Source of the DNA: an uncultured Christensenella sp. | GTDB taxonomy: Bacteria > Bacillota > Clostridia > Christensenellales > Borkfalkiaceae | Reading direction: 5' to 3' | Assembly: GCA_910585235.1 (NCBI GenBank) | Contig: CAJUCM010000001.1 | Span: 77,980-141,979, forward strand | Length of the DNA stretch: 64,000 nt | Shown here: piece after piece, positions 25,412-34,564 of the stretch | Numbering within the stretch: position 1 is the stretch's first letter | How the letters are laid out: the number at the start of each line of letters is the position of its first letter | The notes under the pieces: model-generated | Databases searched by the model: none | The model's input: only the letters and a program-made list of their open reading frames with translations | What the model was told of the DNA's origin: nothing | Translations under genes and position numbers: made by a program

Positions 25412-26734
25412 ATGCGGCACGCGAAATTCATCAAAAGCGCGGCGGTGATGACGGGCGGGTTTCTGATCGCCAAGGCGATCGGGGCGTTCTACCGCATTTC
25501 GCTCACGGGGATTCTGGGCGGCTACGGCATAGGACTTTATCAGATGGCGTATCCGCTCTTTCTTCTTTTTCTGACGTTCTCGTCGGCGGGGATCCCGTCG
25601 GCGCTTTCGCGCGTCGTGGCGGCGGAATCCGCGCACGGGCGGGAGACGGCGGGGCACATGAAAACGGCGATCCGCCTCTTTGCCTCGATCGGGCTTTCGG
25701 GCGCGCTTCTGATGTGCGCCGTCGCCGCGCTCATGAGCGGATTGCAGGGCGATCGGAATCTGACCGTCTGTTATCTCGCGCTTGCGCCGTCCGTCTTTTT
25801 CGTTGCGCTCGTCTCCGTTTTAAGGGGATATTTTCAGGGCAGAAACGATATGCTCCCGACTGCCTTTTCGGAGGTCGTCGAACAGGCGGTCAAGGCGGGA
25901 TTCGGCTTTTTTGCGGTGCGCATGGCGGGCGATCCCGTGCGGGGCGCGATGCTTGCGCTGTTGGGGGTCAGCCTCTCCGAACTCGTCGCGCTCGTCTATC
26001 TTTTCAGCCGTTACAAGGGCGAGCGGAAAATCAGAACGCTCCGCAAAGTCAACGGCTATTCGCTGTTCCGTTCCGTTCTTCCCGTCATGGCTGCCGCCGC
26101 GCTGTTGCCCCTGTCGCGCACGGTAGATAGTATCGTCGTCGTTCGGCTCATGGCGCGCTATTCCGAACGCGCCGTTTCCATGTACGGACTTTATACGGGC
26201 GGGGTCATGTCGCTCGTCGATCTGCCCGCGTCGCTGACGGGCGGATTCGTTGCGGCGGCGATCCCGCTCGTCTCGGCAAGCGCGTCCCGCGGGGATGAAG
26301 AGGGCGCGAAAAAGAACGCCGCCCTCGCGCTTTTGTTTACGTTTGCGATCTCCGTTCCGTGCGCGCTGGGGCTCTTTGCGTTCGCCTCGCCCGTCGTGCG
26401 CCTCCTGTATGCGAACCTTTCGGAGAGCGAGCTCAAAACCGTCGTCGCGCTCGTGAGACTGTCCTCCGTCTCCGCCGTGTCGCTTGCCGCCGTCAACACG
26501 CTTGCGGCGTGCCTTACGGGCATGGGCAGGGCAAAGTACGCCGCGCGCGCCATGTTCGTTGCGATTACCGTCAAGCTCCTGTTGCAGATCCTGCTCGTGT
26601 CCGACCCCGCGCTCTCCGTGGGGGGAGCGGCGATCGCCACGAACGCCTGTTATTTAGTTGCTTTTTTCCTCGATTCGTTATATACTTGGAGGGTGCCCGC
26701 AAGGGCTTCGGTATTAAAACCAAAAGAGGCGTAA
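25412..26734 (+). CDS. SpoVB/MurJ-like polysaccharide flippase (MOP superfamily)
   Basis: A 440-residue polytopic protein with about 12-14 helices: FIKSAAVMTGGFLIAKAIGAFYR at the N-terminus, then YGIGLYQMAYPLFLLFLTF and SSAGIPSALSRVVAAE are typical of SpoVB/YabM-type lipid-linked glycan exporters. Such proteins flip peptidoglycan or polysaccharide precursors; SpoVB acts in spore cortex synthesis. The ATG at 25412 fits where family homology begins but has no good SD; an upstream in-frame ATG at 25313 would add 33 unlikely residues that translate through the hairpin at 25369. Lies between spoVT and mazG as in Bacillus yabM. Confidence 0.88.
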   Translation: MRHAKFIKSAAVMTGGFLIAKAIGAFYRISLTGILGGYGIGLYQMAYPLFLLFLTFSSAGIPSALSRVVAAESAHGRETAGHMKTAIRLFASIGLSGALLMCAVAALMSGLQGDRNLTVCYLALAPSVFFVALVSVLRGYFQGRNDMLPTAFSEVVEQAVKAGFGFFAVRMAGDPVRGAMLALLGVSLSELVALVYLFSRYKGERKIRTLRKVNGYSLFRSVLPVMAAAALLPLSRTVDSIVVVRLMARYSERAVSMYGLYTGGVMSLVDLPASLTGGFVAAAIPLVSASASRGDEEGAKKNAALALLFTFAISVPCALGLFAFASPVVRLLYANLSESELKTVVALVRLSSVSAVSLAAVNTLAACLTGMGRAKYAARAMFVAITVKLLLQILLVSDPALSVGGAAIATNACYLVAFFLDSLYTWRVPARASVLKPKEA

Positions 26735-26741
26735 AAAGAAA

Positions 26742-27851
26742 ATGTTGACGGTGATAGGTCTTGGAAACGGACGGGGAGAGATGACGCTCTCCGCGCTGAA
26801 AGCGTTAAAAAAAGCGGACAAAGTTTATGTGAAAAACGGCGGGGACGCGCTCGCCGATCTGATCGAAGAAAAGATCGGGTTCTGCGATTGCGATTCGTCG
26901 GAGGGGGCGCTTCTGCGGGAAGCGGAAAATGTTGCCGTCTGCTACTGCGCGGGCGGGAGTATATTCGACGATCCGCTTGCCTGTGCGCTCATGCGGGAGA
27001 AGGGCGTTCGGACGATCGACTGCGCCTGTTATCAAACGCTGACGGACGAGGAGCTCGTCAAAAAAGAGAAATTTTCTTTTCAGGATTTTCTGTACATATT
27101 AAAACGTTTGCGCGCGCCCGACGGCTGTCCGTGGGACAGGGTGCAGACGCACGAGAGTATCCGCATCAACATGATCGAAGAGGCGTACGAGCTTGTGGAC
27201 GCGATCGATTCGGACGAGCGGGATAAGATTTTAGAGGAGACGGGCGACGTTCTCATGCAGGCGGTGTTCCACGCGCTGATCGAAGAGGAGCGGGGCAGAT
27301 TCAACACGGGCGATATGCTTTCCGCGATCTCCAAAAAGCTCGTCACTCGCCACACCCATGTGTTCGGGAGCGCCGGAGCGAAGGGCGCGGACGGCGCGCT
27401 CTCCGTGTGGGACAAGAACAAGATGAAAGAGAAAAAGCAAGAGACGTATTCCGACGCGGTCAACGACGTCCCCGAATGCTTCCCCGCTCTGCTCCGCGCG
27501 CAGAAGATCGTCAAGCGCATGGCAAAGGGGGGCTGGGATTTTCAGACCCCCGAAAACTGCAAAAAGAAATTTGACGAGGAAGCGGGGGAGCTTGCCGCGG
27601 CGGTCGCTTTGGGCGATAAAGCGCAGATCGCGGAGGAGTTCGGCGACGTTCTGATGGTGCTCATGCACACGGCGTATTTGCTGGGGGTCGATGCGGAACA
27701 GGCGCTTCTGGACACCGCAAAAAAAGCGGCGGCGCGCTATACCGAATGGGAAAAGCTCGTGCTCGCCGACGGCAAAGACGTGCATGCGCTCACGGACGAA
27801 GAGCGGACGGCGTATTATAAACGGGCAAAGCAAAATGTTTCGCGCCGTTGA
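26742..27851 (+). CDS. mazG: YabN-like MazG nucleotide pyrophosphohydrolase with a shortened methylase domain
   Basis: A 369-residue house-cleaning NTP pyrophosphatase. Residues 1-105 are a remnant of the tetrapyrrole-methylase domain (LTVIGLGNGRGEMTLSALKAL), which is about 220 residues in full-length YabN. Two MazG domains follow: the first begins LRAPDGCPWDRVQTHESI and has NMIEEAYELVDAI and EETGDVLMQ; the second has FDEEAGELAAAV and EEFGDVLMVLM. It starts 7 nt after the flippase stop. In Bacillus, yabO-yabP-yabQ-divIC follow; here they are replaced by a dihydrouridine synthase gene overlapping by 17 nt. Confidence 0.93.
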   Translation: MLTVIGLGNGRGEMTLSALKALKKADKVYVKNGGDALADLIEEKIGFCDCDSSEGALLREAENVAVCYCAGGSIFDDPLACALMREKGVRTIDCACYQTLTDEELVKKEKFSFQDFLYILKRLRAPDGCPWDRVQTHESIRINMIEEAYELVDAIDSDERDKILEETGDVLMQAVFHALIEEERGRFNTGDMLSAISKKLVTRHTHVFGSAGAKGADGALSVWDKNKMKEKKQETYSDAVNDVPECFPALLRAQKIVKRMAKGGWDFQTPENCKKKFDEEAGELAAAVALGDKAQIAEEFGDVLMVLMHTAYLLGVDAEQALLDTAKKAAARYTEWEKLVLADGKDVHALTDEERTAYYKRAKQNVSRR

Positions 27852-28776
27852 CGTCGCGGGCATGGTATGCCCGAACAACGTATTTTTAGCCCCGCTTGCG
27901 GGCTACACGAACTACCCGTTCCGAAAAATGCTTCTGCAATTCGGAGCGGGACTTGCGTTTACGGAGATGGTCAGCGCCAAGGGACTGCACTACAAGAGCG
28001 AAGAGACGAAAAAACTTTTATACTGCGGGGACGAATCGCCCAAGGCGGCGCAGATCTTCGGGAGCGATCCTTTGATCATGCGCGAAATTTGCGAGAGCGA
28101 GGCGCTCGCGCCTTTTGATTTAATTGACGTCAATATGGGCTGTCCCATGCGCAAGATCGTATCGAACGGCGAGGGGAGCGCGCTCATGGAAAATTTTCCG
28201 CTTGCGGAAAAAGTCGTCTCCGAATGCGTCAAAAGCGGAAAGCGCATTTCCGTCAAATTCCGCACGGGGATCAAAAAAGGAGACCGGATTGCCGCGGAGT
28301 TCGCAAAACTGTGCGAGGGCGCGGGCGCGTGTATGGTGACGGTGCACGGACGGGTGCGGGATATGATCTATGCGGGCGAGCCCGACTATGAAGAGATCGC
28401 CCGCGCCAAGAGCGCGGTGAAAATCCCCGTGTTTGCAAACGGCGGGATATTCTCGCGGGAGAGCGCGGAGAGCATGATGGATCGCACGGGGGCGGACGGG
28501 GTCATGATCGCCCGCGCCGCGCTGTACGATCCGAATTTGTTCCGCGATATTTCGGGAAAGGCGCGTATGCCCGTTCTTCCGCATTTTTTAAGGCTCGTTG
28601 CGGAGGAAAGGGAACTGTTCGGCGAGCGGTTCGCGCTCGTGTTTACGCGCAAGATCGCGGCGTTTTTATTGAAGGGCGCGGACGACGCGGCGGAAAAACG
28701 CAGGCGGTTTTTCGGGGCGGAGACGACGGACGAAGTCGTTCGCCTTGCAAACGAATATTTTGACCGCGGTTTCTGA
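27835..28776 (+). CDS. dus: tRNA-dihydrouridine synthase
   Basis: FMN enzyme reducing uridines in the tRNA D-loop. The 313-residue protein has NNVFLAPLAGYTNYPFRK, FTEMVSAKGL, IDVNMGCPMRKIV with the catalytic Cys, KFRTGIKK, VTVHGRVRDMIYAG and FANGGIFS. ATG at 27835 gives the usual ~15 residues before APLAG but overlaps mazG by 17 nt and has a weak SD; ATG at 27862 is an alternative. A terminator overlaps its stop. Closest to the DusB-type group by eye. Confidence 0.93.
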   Translation: MFRAVDVAGMVCPNNVFLAPLAGYTNYPFRKMLLQFGAGLAFTEMVSAKGLHYKSEETKKLLYCGDESPKAAQIFGSDPLIMREICESEALAPFDLIDVNMGCPMRKIVSNGEGSALMENFPLAEKVVSECVKSGKRISVKFRTGIKKGDRIAAEFAKLCEGAGACMVTVHGRVRDMIYAGEPDYEEIARAKSAVKIPVFANGGIFSRESAESMMDRTGADGVMIARAALYDPNLFRDISGKARMPVLPHFLRLVAEERELFGERFALVFTRKIAAFLLKGADDAAEKRRRFFGAETTDEVVRLANEYFDRGF

Positions 28777-28795
28777 AAATTCCCGCGGTTTTTTT
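28763..28795 (+). terminator. terminator overlapping the dus stop codon
   Basis: ACCGCGG (28763-28769) pairs with CCGCGGT (28783-28789), followed by a T7 run. The dus stop (28774-28776) lies in the loop. Confidence 0.8.
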
Positions 28796-28806
28796 GGGTA
28801 ATTCAC

Positions 28807-28835
28807 TGTACAATTTTTTAAGGATATGATATAAT
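28807..28835 (+). promoter_or_regulatory. gyrB promoter with extended -10
   Basis: TGTACA (28807-28812), 17-bp spacer, TGATATAAT (TG-extended; -10 hexamer 28830-28835). It leaves a leader of about 110 nt before gyrB. A 14-bp repeat begins in the last two bases of the -10 box. Confidence 0.75.
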
Positions 28836-28919
28836 GTTATCAACATACGGCGCAGAATGCGCGTTTTCTTTCACGCGCGCGTGCGCGCGCACGCGTAAGG
28901 GAACCATGTTATCAACATA
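28834..28919. promoter_or_regulatory. gyrB leader: twin ATGTTATCAACATA sites around an alternating-CG tract
   Basis: The 14-mer occurs at 28834-28847 and 28906-28919. Each contains ATGTT-ATC-AACAT, a 5-bp dyad, and TTATCAACA, one base off the DnaA box TTATCCACA. Between them, 28872-28897 is 26 nt of strict purine/pyrimidine alternation, mostly CG, with an 18-bp palindrome, a classic Z-DNA or cruciform candidate. Confidence 0.6.
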
Positions 28920-28954
28920 TCAACAAAACCGATTTTGTGAAAGCAGGAGGATTT

Positions 28955-30868
28955 ATGGCTGAAAAGGTCGAAGCGGCATACGGCGCGGAACAGATTCAGG
29001 TTCTTGACGGACTCGAACACATCAGAAAGCGCCCCGGTATGTACATCAGTTCCACAGACGAAAAGGGACTTCACCACCTTGTGAGCGAAGTTGTCGATAA
29101 CTCGATCGACGAGGCGCTCGCGGGGTACTGTACGCACGTTGAGGTGAGCATCAATCCGGACGGTTCGTGTACCGTTGTGGATAACGGGCGCGGGATCCCG
29201 ACGGATATCCACCCCAAAGAGGGGATTTCCACAGTGGAAGTCGTGTTTACAAAGGTCAACGCGGGCGGTAAGTTCGGCGGGGATTCCGGTTATAAGGTGT
29301 CCTCCGGACTTCACGGCGTGGGCGTCAAGGCGGTCAACGCGCTCTCCGAATGGCTGGAAGTCGAAGTTTCTCAAAACGGAAAGATCTATAAACAGGTCTA
29401 TAACCGCGGCGTTCCCCAGCGTTCGCTCGCCGTCGTGGGCAAGACGGACAAGACGGGAACGAAAGTCACTTTCTTCCCCGACGCGGAAATTTTCGAGACG
29501 ATCACGTTCAAATACGAAACGCTCAAAACCCGCCTGAAAGAACTTGCGTTCCTCAATAAGGGACTTAGGATCACGCTCACCGACAAACGCGAGGGCAAAG
29601 CGCGCACCGATACGTTCTGTTACGAGGGCGGTATCCGCGAACTCGTGCAGGAGATCAATCACGGCAACGAAACGCTCTTTGCCGAACCGCTCTATTTTGA
29701 AGAGCAGGAGGGAACGACCGTCTGCGAAATCGCCCTGCAATACAACGAGAGCTATAACGAAGTGATCTACTCCTATGCGAACAACGTCAACACGATCGAC
29801 GGCGGCACGCACGTCGAGGGCTTGAAACTCGCGCTGACGAAGATCATCAACGACGCGGGCAAGAAACTCAATATTCTCAAAGACAGCGATAAACTGACGG
29901 GCGAGGACGTGCGCGAGGGAATTACCGCGGTCGTCTCCGTCAAGCTCGAAAACGCGCAGTTTGAATCGCAGACCAAGGATAAGCTCAACAATTCCTTTAT
30001 CCGTGCGTTCGTCAACAAGTGCGTTGCCGAGCGTTTCGGCACCTATATCGAGGAACACCCGCAGGAGGCGCGCGAACTCGTTCTCCGCTGTATCACGGCG
30101 CAGAAGGCGCGCGACGCGGCGCGGAACGCGCGCGAGCTTACCCGCAGAAAGGGAATCCTTGAATCGACGACGCTCCCCGGCAAACTTGCGGACTGTTCGG
30201 ACAAGCGCCCCGAACTTTGCGAAATCTATATCGTCGAGGGCGACTCGGCAGGCGGAACCGCCAAACAGGGTCGGGACAGAAGATTTCAGGCGATCCTGCC
30301 GCTCCGCGGTAAAATTCTCAACGTAGAGAAAGTGCGCCTCAACCGCGTTCTGGAAAATGCGGAGATCAAGGCGATGATCACAGCGTTCGGCTGCGGAATT
30401 TTGGACGACTTCGACGAGAGCAAGCTCCGCTACGACCGCATTATCTCCATGACCGATGCGGACGTGGACGGCGCGCATATCCGGATTTTGTTCCTGACGT
30501 TCCTCTTCCGCTATATGCGTCCCCTTATCGAGCACGGTCACGTCTATTCGGCAATGCCGCCCCTCTATAAGGCGAGCATGAAGGGAAAAGAGGACAAATA
30601 CCTCTATTCCGAAGAGGAAAAGACCGCCTACGACGCGGAGAACAACAATAAAGTGGAATACCAGCGCTATAAAGGGCTGGGCGAAATGAGTACGGAACAG
30701 CTCTGGGATACGACCATGAACCCCGCGACCCGCACGCTCATCAAGGTGCGCATGGAGGACGCGATGGAGGCGGATAAAATGTTCTCCGTTCTCATGGGCG
30801 AAAGCCCCGCGCTCCGCCGTCAGTTCATCGAAGAGAACGCGACGCTCGTCAAGGATTTGGATATTTAA
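28955..30868 (+). CDS. gyrB: DNA gyrase subunit B
   Basis: ATPase subunit of the type II topoisomerase that introduces negative supercoils. A 637-residue protein: GHKL ATPase domain with [20 protein letters not shown] and the GLHGVG loop; transducer domain; TOPRIM with [17 protein letters not shown] and DADVDGAHI; and the C-terminal [12 protein letters not shown] at 28955 follows AGGAGG by four bases; the earlier in-frame ATG at 28937 has no SD. GyrA starts 14 nt later. The long structured leader is discussed separately. No dnaA, dnaN or recF accompanies the pair. Confidence 0.97.
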   Translation: MAEKVEAAYGAEQIQVLDGLEHIRKRPGMYISSTDEKGLHHLVSEVVDNSIDEALAGYCTHVEVSINPDGSCTVVDNGRGIPTDIHPKEGISTVEVVFTKVNAGGKFGGDSGYKVSSGLHGVGVKAVNALSEWLEVEVSQNGKIYKQVYNRGVPQRSLAVVGKTDKTGTKVTFFPDAEIFETITFKYETLKTRLKELAFLNKGLRITLTDKREGKARTDTFCYEGGIRELVQEINHGNETLFAEPLYFEEQEGTTVCEIALQYNESYNEVIYSYANNVNTIDGGTHVEGLKLALTKIINDAGKKLNILKDSDKLTGEDVREGITAVVSVKLENAQFESQTKDKLNNSFIRAFVNKCVAERFGTYIEEHPQEARELVLRCITAQKARDAARNARELTRRKGILESTTLPGKLADCSDKRPELCEIYIVEGDSAGGTAKQGRDRRFQAILPLRGKILNVEKVRLNRVLENAEIKAMITAFGCGILDDFDESKLRYDRIISMTDADVDGAHIRILFLTFLFRYMRPLIEHGHVYSAMPPLYKASMKGKEDKYLYSEEEKTAYDAENNNKVEYQRYKGLGEMSTEQLWDTTMNPATRTLIKVRMEDAMEADKMFSVLMGESPALRRQFIEENATLVKDLDI

Positions 30869-30882
30869 GGGGAGGCAAGAAG

Positions 30883-33516
30883 ATGGCAAAGAGAGAAACA
30901 AGCCCTGAGCTTACCGAAGAATTTAAGAAAACGCTTGAAATGACCAAGATCCTCGACGTGGAAGTCAACGAGGAGCTCAAACGGTCGTTCATCGCCTATG
31001 CAATGGCGGTCAATAAATCGCGCGCCATTCCCGACGTCAGGGACGGCTTGAAGCCCGTCCACAGGCGTATCCTCTATTCCATGCACGAGATGGGGCTGTA
31101 CAACGATAAGGCATACAAAAAGTGCGCCCGTATCGTCGGCGACTGTATGGGTAAATATCACCCGCACGGCGACTCCTCCGTGTACGACGCGCTCGTGCGC
31201 CTCGCGCAGGACTTCTCGATCAACTTCCCGCTCGTGGACGGACACGGAAACTTCGGGTCGGTGGACGGCGATCCCCCCGCGGCAATGCGTTACACCGAGG
31301 CGCGGCTCACCAAGCTCGCCGCGGAAATGCTCAAAGACCTCGACAAAGATACGGTGGATTTCTTCCCCAACTTCGACGGCAACGAAATGGAACCCGCCGT
31401 TCTGACGGCGCGTTTCCCCAACCTGCTCGTCAACGGTTCGGACGGGATCGCCGTCGGCATGGCGACCAACATTCCCCCGCACAACCTTGCGGAAGTCATT
31501 GACGGCGCGATCGCCATGATCGACAATCCCGAAATTTCGATCGACGATCTTATGAACGTGATCCCCGCGCCCGACTTCCCTACGGGCGGTATCATCATGG
31601 GGCGCGCGGGGATCCGCAAGGCGTACCGCACGGGTCAGGGGAATATCATTATCCGTTCCAAATGCGACATCGAGGAATACGGCACGGGCGCGAATACGCG
31701 CAGCCGCATCGTCGTCACCGAGCTTCCCTATCAGGTCAACAAAGCCCAGCTCATCGAAACGATCGCCAACATGGTGCGCGATAAGCGCTTGGAGGGCATT
31801 TCGGACATCCGCGAGGAATCGGGCAGAGAGGGACTGAGAATCGTCATAGAGTGCAAGAAGGACGCGAACGCGCAGGTCGTTCTCAACAGTCTTTATAAAC
31901 ATACCAACCTGCAAATCTCCGACGGGATCATCCTTCTCGCGCTTGTGGAAAACGGCACCGAGCCAAAAGTTCTCAACCTTCGGGAAATTCTCGAATACTA
32001 TCTCGCGCACCAGAAAGAAGTCATCACCCGCAGAACGCGTTACGATCTCAACAAGACGGAGGAGCGCGCGCACATTATCGAAGGATTGGTGCTTGCGCTT
32101 GCGAATATCGACGAAGTCATCAAAATCATCAAGGAGTCGCGCGACAAGGCGGAGGCGATCCAGAAACTCACTTCGAGCTTCGAGCTGAGCGATAAGCAGG
32201 CGAACGCGATCCTTGAAATGAAGCTCTCCCGTCTCACCTCTCTCGAAGTGGAGAAGCTGAAAGAAGAACTCGATTCGCTCCGCGCACTGATCGCCGACTA
32301 TAAAGATATTCTTGCGCATGAAAAGCGCGTCTATGAGATCATCAAAAACGACCTTATCACGATCAAGGCGAAGTACCCGTCCGACAGAAAGACGGAGATC
32401 TCCGTGGACGTCGGCAATATCGACGACGAGGATCTGATCGACGAGGAGGACGTCGTCATCTCCATGACCTACGGCGGATATATCAAGCGTCTGCCCGTCG
32501 TGGAATACAGGGCGCAGAACCGCGGCGGCGTGGGCATTACCGGTCACCGCCCCAAAGAGGACGATTTCGTGGAGAATATGTTCGTATGCTCCACGCACGA
32601 CAACGTGTTGCTGTTCTCCAACTTCGGCAAGGTCTATTCGATCAAGGGCTACGAGATTCCGGAGGCGAACCGCACGGCGCGGGGCAGGGCGATCGTAAAT
32701 ATCGTTCAGCTCGATGCGCGCGAGAAGATCGCGGCGGCGCTTCCCATGAGCGAAAAGGGAACGGGCTATCTCGTCATGGCGACCAAGAAGGGGCTGATCA
32801 AAAAGACCGCCATGCGGGAATTTCACCGCATTATGCGCAGCGGAAAAATCGCCATTAAGATCAACGACAGGGACGAGCTGATCTCCGTGCAGACCTGTGC
32901 GAAAAAGGACAGCGTCATCGTTGCGTCGCGGCAGGGCAAGTGTATTCACTTTGCGGAATCCGACGTGCGCGCAATGGGAAGGGACACGATGGGCGTCAAG
33001 GCGATCAAACTCGGCAAGGGCGACGAGGTCGTGGATATGCTCGTCGTCAAAGAGGGGTGCGACGTTCTGACCGTGTCCGAGAACGGCTACGGCAAGCGCA
33101 CCGATCCCGAAGAATACAGACTGCAAGGCAGAGGCGGCAAGGGAATCAAGGCGGGCGTATTCAATACGCTTACGGGCAAACTCGTCAACATGAAACTCAT
33201 CACCGACGATAACGACGTCATGATGGTCTCCGACAGCGGTATCATTATCCGTATGCACGGCGATACGATCTCTAAGATCGGGCGCAACACGCGCGGGGTA
33301 AGGCTCATGCGCTTGCGCGGCGGAAAGGTTGCAACGGTGGCGATCACCGAGCGCGACGAGGAAGCCGAAGTCGAAATGCCCGAAGAGACCGCGGCGGACG
33401 TTCCCGTGGAGGCTCCCGATCCGGAGGACGAGGAGAACGATACCTCCGTTGTCGAAAGCGGCGAAGAGACCGAAGAAAACGAAGTCGCCGAATCCGAAGA
33501 GGGCAACGAAGAATAA
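30883..33516 (+). CDS. gyrA: DNA gyrase subunit A
   Basis: DNA-breaking subunit of gyrase. An 877-residue protein: [19 protein letters not shown], catalytic Tyr137 in [10 protein letters not shown], coiled-coil, and a six-bladed C-terminal DNA-wrapping domain containing the GyrA box ([12 protein letters not shown]). Positions equivalent to E. coli Ser83 and Asp87 are Ser98 and Asp102 ([11 protein letters not shown]), so no classical quinolone-resistance change is present. The last ~50 residues are an acidic Glu/Asp tail, a feature that regulates wrapping in some gyrases. Cotranscribed with gyrB. Confidence 0.97.
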   Translation: MAKRETSPELTEEFKKTLEMTKILDVEVNEELKRSFIAYAMAVNKSRAIPDVRDGLKPVHRRILYSMHEMGLYNDKAYKKCARIVGDCMGKYHPHGDSSVYDALVRLAQDFSINFPLVDGHGNFGSVDGDPPAAMRYTEARLTKLAAEMLKDLDKDTVDFFPNFDGNEMEPAVLTARFPNLLVNGSDGIAVGMATNIPPHNLAEVIDGAIAMIDNPEISIDDLMNVIPAPDFPTGGIIMGRAGIRKAYRTGQGNIIIRSKCDIEEYGTGANTRSRIVVTELPYQVNKAQLIETIANMVRDKRLEGISDIREESGREGLRIVIECKKDANAQVVLNSLYKHTNLQISDGIILLALVENGTEPKVLNLREILEYYLAHQKEVITRRTRYDLNKTEERAHIIEGLVLALANIDEVIKIIKESRDKAEAIQKLTSSFELSDKQANAILEMKLSRLTSLEVEKLKEELDSLRALIADYKDILAHEKRVYEIIKNDLITIKAKYPSDRKTEISVDVGNIDDEDLIDEEDVVISMTYGGYIKRLPVVEYRAQNRGGVGITGHRPKEDDFVENMFVCSTHDNVLLFSNFGKVYSIKGYEIPEANRTARGRAIVNIVQLDAREKIAAALPMSEKGTGYLVMATKKGLIKKTAMREFHRIMRSGKIAIKINDRDELISVQTCAKKDSVIVASRQGKCIHFAESDVRAMGRDTMGVKAIKLGKGDEVVDMLVVKEGCDVLTVSENGYGKRTDPEEYRLQGRGGKGIKAGVFNTLTGKLVNMKLITDDNDVMMVSDSGIIIRMHGDTISKIGRNTRGVRLMRLRGGKVATVAITERDEEAEVEMPEETAADVPVEAPDPEDEENDTSVVESGEETEENEVAESEEGNEE

Positions 33517-33528
33517 TTGTTAAATATC

Positions 33529-33560
33529 AAAAAAGCGCGGCAACAGCCGCGCTTTTTTTT
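33529..33560. terminator. gyrBA terminator
   Basis: AAAAAGCGCGGC / GCCGCGCTTTTT stem, loop AACA, T8 tail; also faces the convergent small gene at 33563. Confidence 0.92.
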
Positions 33561-33562
33561 GT

Positions 33563-33835
33563 TTATTCTTTGTCTAACAAATCAATTGCCAGCTCAAATC
33601 CGCTACGGAAGCCCGCTTTGTAATACAAGACCGCTTCCTCCGTGCAGTATTTATTTAATCGTTTTTTGAATTTTTCAAAGAGTTCCGATTTTCCGGTTTC
33701 GTTGCTTAAAAGTTCGGTCATTTGTTCGTCGCAATCAATAATCTCCGCTAACAGCTGATCGTTTTGCGGTTTTTCTTGGTTCTTTTTGGCAATTCTTGGA
33801 TCGCCGATCATAATAGTTTCAATTGTTGATTTCAT
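33563..33835 (-). CDS. small hypothetical protein, DUF6809-like
   Basis: A 90-residue, charged, mostly helical protein without signal or membrane segment. The end YYKAGFRSGFELAIDLLDKE resembles the conserved tail of small Clostridial DUF6809 proteins; this is by eye only. ATG at 33833-33835 has GGGAGA upstream. Its near-perfect promoter has an inverted repeat in the spacer, and the diverging gene is an XRE repressor, so the two form a probable repressor-controlled pair. More AT-rich than gyrA. Confidence 0.65.
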   Translation of the reverse strand: MKSTIETIMIGDPRIAKKNQEKPQNDQLLAEIIDCDEQMTELLSNETGKSELFEKFKKRLNKYCTEEAVLYYKAGFRSGFELAIDLLDKE

Positions 33836-33864
33836 ATAATTCTCCCGTTTAGGTTTATAATTTT

Positions 33865-33893
33865 ATTATACCGCCTCTTTCGAGGCGGGTCAA
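33865..33893 (-). promoter_or_regulatory. promoter with a palindromic operator in its spacer
   Basis: Minus strand TTGACC (33893-33888), 17-bp spacer, TATAAT (33870-33865). The spacer is almost wholly the inverted repeat CCGCCTC / GAGGCGG (33871-33877 and 33882-33888) with a 4-nt centre. A third half-site CGCCTC is at 33901-33906. Placed between the 33563 gene and the divergent XRE gene. Confidence 0.8.
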
Positions 33894-33926
33894 GTATTTT
33901 CGCCTCAATAGTGGCAAAATTAAATT

Positions 33927-34133
33927 ATGGAAAGTTTTGCTACAAGGCTAAAAGAATTAAGAACAGAAAAAGGGCTCTCGCAAGAGCAATTATCCAAAGC
34001 AACGGGGATAAGCAGGAGTGTTATTGGATATTGGGAAAACGGGAAAAAGCATCCTTCTTCTACTGCGATTATTACGCTTGCTAAATATTTTGAGGTTTCT
34101 TCTGATTATTTACTTGGAATTACTGATTGTTAA
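33927..34133 (+). CDS. small XRE-family HTH repressor
   Basis: A 68-residue Cro/C1-type DNA-binding protein: LRTEKGLSQEQLSKATGISR, SVIGYWENGKKHPSS, AKYFEVSSDYLLGITDC. No SD precedes the ATG, so a leaderless mRNA is possible. The palindrome at 33871-33888 and the half-site at 33901 lie between it and the divergent 33563 gene, the expected place for its operator. Target beyond its neighbour unknown. Confidence 0.85.
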   Translation: MESFATRLKELRTEKGLSQEQLSKATGISRSVIGYWENGKKHPSSTAIITLAKYFEVSSDYLLGITDC

Positions 34134-34171
34134 ACGGTATAAATTTTCGCCGTTCTGTCAATCATTTGTCT

Positions 34172-34420
34172 ATGATTAAGCAAAAAAACGATATTACGGC
34201 AGTCAAGAAAAAAATCGCGGATTACTTCAATCAACAGGTGGACGTCGTCGTCAATCTCGGCAGAAATAAGATCCTCAAATATACGGGCGAATTATCGGGC
34301 GTATATCCCGCGCTGTTCACCGTCCGCCCCGACGACAAAGGATTTTTGGGAAAGACCTCCTATTCCTATGCGGAAGTGCTTTGCGGAAGCGTGCGGATCA
34401 AACCGAGAAAAGCCGAATGA
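34172..34420 (+). CDS. veg: Veg-like protein (DUF1021)
   Basis: A small protein conserved in Firmicutes; in Bacillus subtilis Veg promotes biofilm matrix expression. About 82 residues from ATG 34172: VVVNLGRNKILKYTGELSGVYPALFTV, then SYSYAEVLCGSVRI, matching the N-x-GR...YPxxFxV...SYSYxDVL pattern of the family. No clear SD; a TTG at 34127 would add 15 residues. The veg-sipL-ispE order agrees with other Clostridia. Confidence 0.85.
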   Translation: MIKQKNDITAVKKKIADYFNQQVDVVVNLGRNKILKYTGELSGVYPALFTVRPDDKGFLGKTSYSYAEVLCGSVRIKPRKAE

Positions 34421-34431
34421 TCTTTACGTTC

Positions 34432-34455
34432 GCCCCCCGTTTGGGGGGCTTTTTT
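34432..34455 (+). terminator. terminator after veg
   Basis: GCCCCCC / GGGGGGC stem, loop GTTT, T6 tail, 11 nt after the veg stop. Confidence 0.9.
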
Positions 34456-34506
34456 GTTTTTCGGCTTATTCCGTCAAAATCGGCGCGGCGAATGCGGACA
34501 AATCGC

Positions 34507-34535
34507 GCATAACCGGAAAAATCCCGTCATAGAAT
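34507..34535 (+). promoter_or_regulatory. possible sigma-E-type (mother-cell) promoter of the sipL-like gene
   Basis: GCATAAC (34507-34513), 14-bp spacer, CATAGAAT (34528-34535), one base from the sigma-E -10 form CATACAAT; no sigma-A promoter is visible here. sipL is mother-cell expressed in Clostridioides difficile, so position and function agree. Confidence 0.45.
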
Positions 34536-34564
34536 GAAAGGAACGAAATAGAGGAGAACAAACT

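Noticed and set aside
28872..28897. CRISPR-like or iteron repeat
   Set aside because: Simple alternating CG sequence without repeat-spacer structure. No CRISPR array was seen anywhere in the window.
31171..31190. Quinolone-resistance mutation in gyrA
   Set aside because: The positions equivalent to Ser83 and Asp87 are still Ser98 and Asp102.
28871..33258. Open frames of 676 and 797 residues antisense to gyrB and gyrA
   Set aside because: They mirror two certain genes and show no domain or start signal; they are codon-bias shadows.
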